DNA from: an uncultured Eubacteriales bacterium | GTDB lineage: Bacteria > Bacillota > Clostridia > Lachnospirales > Lachnospiraceae | Length of the DNA: 64,000 nucleotides | Reading direction: 5' to 3' | Assembly (NCBI GenBank): GCA_900314845.1 | Contig: OMWV01000034.1 | Location: forward strand, 1-64,000 | Shown: positions 60,310 to 64,000 of the stretch, in pieces | Layout: every line of letters starts with the position of its first letter | How positions within the stretch are numbered: the first letter of the stretch is position 1 | Translations under genes and position numbers: made by a program | The notes under the pieces: generated by a model | What the model was told of the DNA's origin: nothing | What the model saw: only the letters and a program-made list of their open reading frames with translations | Database searches by the model: none

Positions 60310-62736
60310 ATGAACAGACCTCTCGTATGGTTGGGAATCGCATACGCTGTGGGAGAGGGAATAGCGGCGGCGGGCGCCGGGGCGCCAGTCACATTTGTTT
60401 TGGCATTTGCCGCTCTTATCTTTATCTACAAAGGCAGAAACAGAAAGCTGAAAAATGTCAGCGCTTTCGCATATGTTCTGCCTTTCTTTTTTGTGCTGGG
60501 TTCCTGCCTTTTTTCCTCTGCCTGCCGGGTTCCCGGGGAAGATATCTTCACAGGTCAGGAAGATCCGGTGCGCTTTTGCGGGCGCGTAAGCCGGGTCCAG
60601 GAGACAGAAAAGAGCCTGGCTCTAACCCTGCAAAGGGCAAGGGTCTGCCAGCTCTCCTGCAGCTCCCGGGAAGAGACAGTCTGCGGCATCGTAATCTATG
60701 CCGATAAGGAGGAGGGAAATATAGAGGAAGGCGCCATGATAGAAGGGCAGGGGGAGATGAGCCGGCCCCAGGCTCCTTCCAATCCCGGCCAGTTCGACAT
60801 GAGGCTCTGGTACCAGGCCCAGGGTATCCATTATACCCTGATGCCCTCCGGCATCCGCGTCCTTAGCCGGTCTCTGACCTGGAAAAGCCTCCTTGGCCGG
60901 CTGAGAAAAGCCATGGCCGCGGCATTTTCCCGCATATTTGCCCCGGATGAGGCGGGGATTCTGGATGCCATGATCCTGGGGGAGAGGACCCTTCTTAGCG
61001 AGGATGTTCAGGAGCTTTTCCGGGAGATGGGAATCTCCCATATCCTTGCCATATCCGGCCTGCACATTTCTCTCATCGGCCAGGGCCTCTACAGGGCTTT
61101 TCGAAAGGGCGGGATGGGCTTTCGCCCGGCGGCCGTCCTCAGTGCCTTTATGGTATTAAGCTATGGCAGCCTTTCGGGGATGAGCCCCTCCACCCAGCGG
61201 GCTGTCATCATGTTTCTTGTAAGGATGGGCGGCGAATATCTGGGCAGGACAAGCGATATGCCAAGCTCTCTGGCCCTGTCTGCCCTCATCATCCTTGTGA
61301 GAAGACCCCTTATGATCACCCAGTCCGGCCTGCAGTTTTCTTTTTCTGCCCTGATTGCGGTCTGCGCTCTGAAGCCGGCTCTTTCTCTGCTCATGGAGCG
61401 GGCCGGCCTCACAGGGCAAAGGGGCAGCAGGAGGGAAAAGCTGATGGAAAATGTCTCAGCCCCCGTCAGCATCCTTATCATGACTCTCCCCCTGACAGCC
61501 CTCTATTACGGGGAGATCCCCCTTTTGTCTCTGCCCATGAACCTGCTCATTCTCCCTTCTATGAGCCTGCTTGTACCCATGGGAGCCCTGAGCGGCCTTA
61601 TAGGCCTTATCCTGCCTGGTGCCGCCAGATTCCCCGGCGGGAGCGCCCACGCCATCTTGAAAATGTCCCTTTTCGCCTGTCGGCTGGCGGAAAAGATCCC
61701 CTTTGCCCTGGCCCGGACAGGCGTGCCCCCGGCAGGCCTTCTCATCGCTTACTATGGAGCCCTGATCTGCCTCATGCTGTCAGCCCTCTTTATAGATAGG
61801 AAGGCTTCCGGCGGCGGATCCTCATCCCTGCCCCCCGGGAGGCTGGCCGGCCTGCCGCTTTTGTACCTGGCAGTCATGATCCTGCTGATCCTTGTGCCCT
61901 TCCGCCGTTTTTCCTGCTTTGCCGAGTACCTGGACGTGGGGCAGGGGGACTGTATCTTCCTCAGAAGTCCCCGGGCGACCTGGCTGATAGACAGGGGCAG
62001 CAGCAGCGTGAAAAATGTGGGTACTTACCGGATCATCCCCTTCTTGACCTATTACGGGGAGGAGAAGGTGGACTATGTCCTGGCAAGCCACAGCGACGAG
62101 GACCATATCTCGGGCATCAGGGAACTATTGCAGGAGGGGTGCGTCCGGAATCTTGTGCTGACAAGGGCAGGCACCGGAGATGAAAAATACATGCAGCTGG
62201 CCGCCCTTGCCCGGGAGAAGGGGACGGATGTGATCTTTATAGAAAAGGGAAGCTCCTGGCGCGACGGCAGATGGAAATTTACCTGTCTTTATCCGGGCAG
62301 GGACTTAGAGGCGGACAATGCAAACGATCTGTCCATGGTGGTGAGGGTCGACGCGGGTGATCTTGGCATGCTCTTTACCGGGGATATCTCATCCCGGGCG
62401 GAGGAGCAGATCCTCTCATCCTGCCGGCCGGAAGATCTGGCCGGCATCGATATCCTAAAGTGCGCCCACCATGGCTCCCGCACCAGCAGCTGCAGTCAGT
62501 TTCTTGAGAGAGTTTCCCCGCGCGCGGCCGTGATCTCCTGCGGCCTTGATAACAGGTATGGACATCCCTCCCCCCAGACTGTCCTGAGGCTGAAGCAGGC
62601 GGGGGTCAGGATCTATTATACGATGAAAAGCGGGGCTCTTAAGGTAAGCCCAGGCAAAAGGCCCCGGCTGACCCCTTTTCGCTCTGAAAAGGATCCGGAC
62701 CATCCGCCCCTTGACTCTGAGTCTGCTCAAAAGTAA
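60310..62736 (+). CDS. comEC: DNA uptake channel protein ComEC/Rec2
   Basis: An 808-residue polytopic protein that forms the channel for incoming single-stranded DNA. It has an N-terminal DUF4131-type region and the Competence domain with MILGERTLLSEDVQELFREMG and HILAISGLHISLIG near residue 250. Many helices follow, then a C-terminal metallo-beta-lactamase domain with YLDVGQGDCIFL near 540, ASHSDEDHISG near 595 and the late KCAHHGSRTSS. It is full length. AGGAGC precedes the ATG, and it follows the lipoprotein gene by 38 bp. Confidence 0.94.
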   Translation: MNRPLVWLGIAYAVGEGIAAAGAGAPVTFVLAFAALIFIYKGRNRKLKNVSAFAYVLPFFFVLGSCLFSSACRVPGEDIFTGQEDPVRFCGRVSRVQETEKSLALTLQRARVCQLSCSSREETVCGIVIYADKEEGNIEEGAMIEGQGEMSRPQAPSNPGQFDMRLWYQAQGIHYTLMPSGIRVLSRSLTWKSLLGRLRKAMAAAFSRIFAPDEAGILDAMILGERTLLSEDVQELFREMGISHILAISGLHISLIGQGLYRAFRKGGMGFRPAAVLSAFMVLSYGSLSGMSPSTQRAVIMFLVRMGGEYLGRTSDMPSSLALSALIILVRRPLMITQSGLQFSFSALIAVCALKPALSLLMERAGLTGQRGSRREKLMENVSAPVSILIMTLPLTALYYGEIPLLSLPMNLLILPSMSLLVPMGALSGLIGLILPGAARFPGGSAHAILKMSLFACRLAEKIPFALARTGVPPAGLLIAYYGALICLMLSALFIDRKASGGGSSSLPPGRLAGLPLLYLAVMILLILVPFRRFSCFAEYLDVGQGDCIFLRSPRATWLIDRGSSSVKNVGTYRIIPFLTYYGEEKVDYVLASHSDEDHISGIRELLQEGCVRNLVLTRAGTGDEKYMQLAALAREKGTDVIFIEKGSSWRDGRWKFTCLYPGRDLEADNANDLSMVVRVDAGDLGMLFTGDISSRAEEQILSSCRPEDLAGIDILKCAHHGSRTSSCSQFLERVSPRAAVISCGLDNRYGHPSPQTVLRLKQAGVRIYYTMKSGALKVSPGKRPRLTPFRSEKDPDHPPLDSESAQK

Positions 62737-62790
62737 AATGATAGGAGCAGCCATGAGGGCTGACTTCATGATAAAGTTAAGAGGGAAAGC

Positions 62791-63270
62791 ATGAAAAAGA
62801 TAGAAAGTTTTACGGTAGACCACCTGCGGCTTCTGACCGGTATCTATGTATCCAGAAAAGATAAGGTCGGCGATCAGACACTCACGACATTTGACCTTAG
62901 ATTTACCAGGCCCAACAAGGAGCCGGTCATGGATACGTCCGGCGTTCACGCCATAGAGCATCTGGGAGCAACATTCCTGAGAAATGACCCCGAGTGGAAG
63001 GACAGGACCATCTATTTCGGACCCATGGGCTGCCGGACGGGCTTTTATGTCATATTTGCCGGCGACCTTGTGCCGGAAGATATCCTGGATGTGACAGGGA
63101 GAATGTGCGCTTTCATTTTGGATTTTGAAGGAGAGATCCCCGGTGCCACTCCCAGGGACTGCGGAAATTATCACGACGCAAACCTTGCCATGGCAAAGTA
63201 TTACACGGCAAAGTTTAAAAAAGAGGTGCTGGATCATCCGTCTGCCGAGAGGATGACATATCCCCGGTAG
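62791..63270 (+). CDS. luxS: S-ribosylhomocysteine lyase, AI-2 synthase
   Basis: A 159-residue metalloenzyme that splits S-ribosylhomocysteine into homocysteine and DPD, the source of autoinducer-2. The metal site HAIEHLGATFLRN (HXXEH) is near residue 51, FGPMGCRTGFY near 77 holds the catalytic cysteine, and TPRDCGNY near 130 supplies the third metal ligand. Length is standard. It sits between comEC and holA; homocysteine could feed methionine synthesis, as could MetY at 49612. Confidence 0.96.
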   Translation: MKKIESFTVDHLRLLTGIYVSRKDKVGDQTLTTFDLRFTRPNKEPVMDTSGVHAIEHLGATFLRNDPEWKDRTIYFGPMGCRTGFYVIFAGDLVPEDILDVTGRMCAFILDFEGEIPGATPRDCGNYHDANLAMAKYYTAKFKKEVLDHPSAERMTYPR

Positions 63271-63308
63271 GGGCCGGCTCATCGGGATGCTGAGAGGAGG
63301 GACAGAAT

Positions 63309-64000
63309 ATGGCAGCAAAGAAGTCAAAAAAAGACTCCATGCAGAGCATAAGAAATCTCAACAGGGATCTAGGGGCAGGCGTTTTTGAGCGGGTCTACCT
63401 TTTTTACGGCAGCGAGCCCTATCTCTATACCCAGTGCAGGGACAATGTAAAAAAGGCTCTGATCGCGGAAGGGGATACCATGAATTTTGCCCGTTTTGAC
63501 GGGGAGAACATAGACGAGAAGGCCCTGATGGATCTTGCTGATACCATGCCCTTTTTCAGTGAGCACAGGCTGATCGCAGTCGATGACAGCGGCTTTTTCT
63601 CCTCCTCCCATGAGGCGCTGGCCGAGTACCTGTCCCACATTCCGGAGACGACCAGCCTTGTATTCACGGAGAGCAAGGTGGACTCCAGGACAAAGACCTT
63701 CAAGGCAGCCGCGAAGGCCGGCCTGGCGCTCGAGCTTGATATTCCCAAGAGCCGGGATCTTGTGACCTGGCTGGCCGTCATGGCCAAAAGGGACGGGAAA
63801 AAGGTAAGTCAGTCCACGCTGGAGCATTTCCTGTCCATCACAGAGCAGGACATGTTCTCCATGAAAAATGAGATGACAAAGGTCCTTGATTATGTGGGGG
63901 AGAGAGACTTTATCAGCCGGGAAGATGTGGACGCTGTCTGTACAGTCAGCCCGCAGGACAGGATATTCAGCATGATAGATGCCCTCGCCCAGAAGGATGT
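63309..64000 (+). CDS. holA: DNA polymerase III delta subunit, 5' part
   Basis: The frame opens at ATG 63309 after GAGGAGGGA and runs off the right edge with about 230 codons visible. The N-terminal domain has ERVYLFYGSEPYLYTQC, FARFDGENIDEKALMDLADTMPFF, HRLIAVDDSGFF and the ETTSLVFTESKVDSRTK strand, as in HolA/YqeN. The clamp-loader subunit gene often follows comEC in Firmicutes, here with luxS inserted. The first ten residues are unusually lysine-rich. Confidence 0.9.
   Translation, partial: MAAKKSKKDSMQSIRNLNRDLGAGVFERVYLFYGSEPYLYTQCRDNVKKALIAEGDTMNFARFDGENIDEKALMDLADTMPFFSEHRLIAVDDSGFFSSSHEALAEYLSHIPETTSLVFTESKVDSRTKTFKAAAKAGLALELDIPKSRDLVTWLAVMAKRDGKKVSQSTLEHFLSITEQDMFSMKNEMTKVLDYVGERDFISREDVDAVCTVSPQDRIFSMIDALAQKD

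Noticed and set aside
59408..60343. 311-residue open frame on the minus strand over the GerMN lipoprotein gene
   Set aside because: Antisense to a gene with a clear lipoprotein signal and coupled start.
62455..63327. 290-residue open frame on the minus strand over comEC end and luxS
   Set aside because: It would need to span two genes in antisense; luxS is unmistakable.
1..64000. Search by eye for CRISPR arrays, insertion sequences, tRNA or rRNA genes
   Set aside because: No regularly spaced repeats, transposase motifs, terminal inverted repeats with target duplications, or cloverleaf-type sequences were noticed; the only dispersed direct repeat is the pair at 21386 and 21729.

Overview
The window reads as chromosome of a Gram-positive anaerobe of the Clostridia, most likely a Lachnospiraceae-type organism. 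The pointers are a SCIFF peptide with its radical-SAM maturase between yajC and secDF, a PASTA-domain Ser/Thr kinase in the classic priA-def-fmt-rsmB-rlmN-prpC-prkC-rsgA-rpe-thiN cluster, a two-gene transketolase, a fused SecDF, a tryptophan T-box in front of a TrpXYZ-type ABC transporter, strong AGGAGG ribosome-binding sites, and sigma-A promoters of the TTGACA/TATAAT kind. Base composition is moderately GC-rich, and almost every gene has a large antisense shadow frame. This family assignment is inference; there is no rRNA here.

Layout. 1-5000: tail of a probable membrane protein, a 616-residue protein with a RelA/SpoT synthetase domain, a small membrane protein and an L-lactate permease with a long leader (both on the minus strand). 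5000-17340: the housekeeping cluster for replication restart, N-terminal formyl-methionine processing, RNA methylation, Ser/Thr phosphosignalling, ribosome assembly and thiamine activation. 17370-21275: thyA-folA, ilvE and lysA. 21386-21925: a gene-poor island with a 79-80 bp promoter-carrying direct repeat, a 26-codon ORF with a sequestered ribosome-binding site, and a convergent antisense transcript; I read it as a candidate type I toxin-antitoxin locus. 21926-31146: pspC, aroC (minus), tgt-yajC, the SCIFF pair, secDF and recJ. 31245-38236: apt, bifunctional rel, a metallo-beta-lactamase-fold hydrolase, hemZ and split transketolase. 38417-45160: rpoN, an AEC-type transporter (minus), then a Trp T-box controlling an alcohol-dehydrogenase-like enzyme and trpXYZ.

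45271-53429: a MarR-type regulator with two half-size ABC exporters (palindromic operator at the promoter), an O-acetylhomoserine sulfhydrylase, and a polar amino-acid ABC importer (permease, ATPase, binding lipoprotein). 53564-56161: a radical SAM protein, a SIR2-like protein and an unrecognised protein. 56235-60271: an OmpR-type response regulator and comEA on the minus strand, divergent from a sensor kinase and a GerMN-type lipoprotein, with a perfect 8-bp inverted repeat between the divergent promoters. 60310-64000: comEC, luxS and the start of holA, which runs off the window.

The most interesting loci are the 21.4-21.9 kb RNA/small-ORF island, the SIR2-like pair at 54.5-56.2 kb, the long C-terminal extension of the RelA/SpoT-domain protein, the Trp T-box dehydrogenase, and the split two-component system around comEA. 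All calls were made by reading the sequence; no database search was run.
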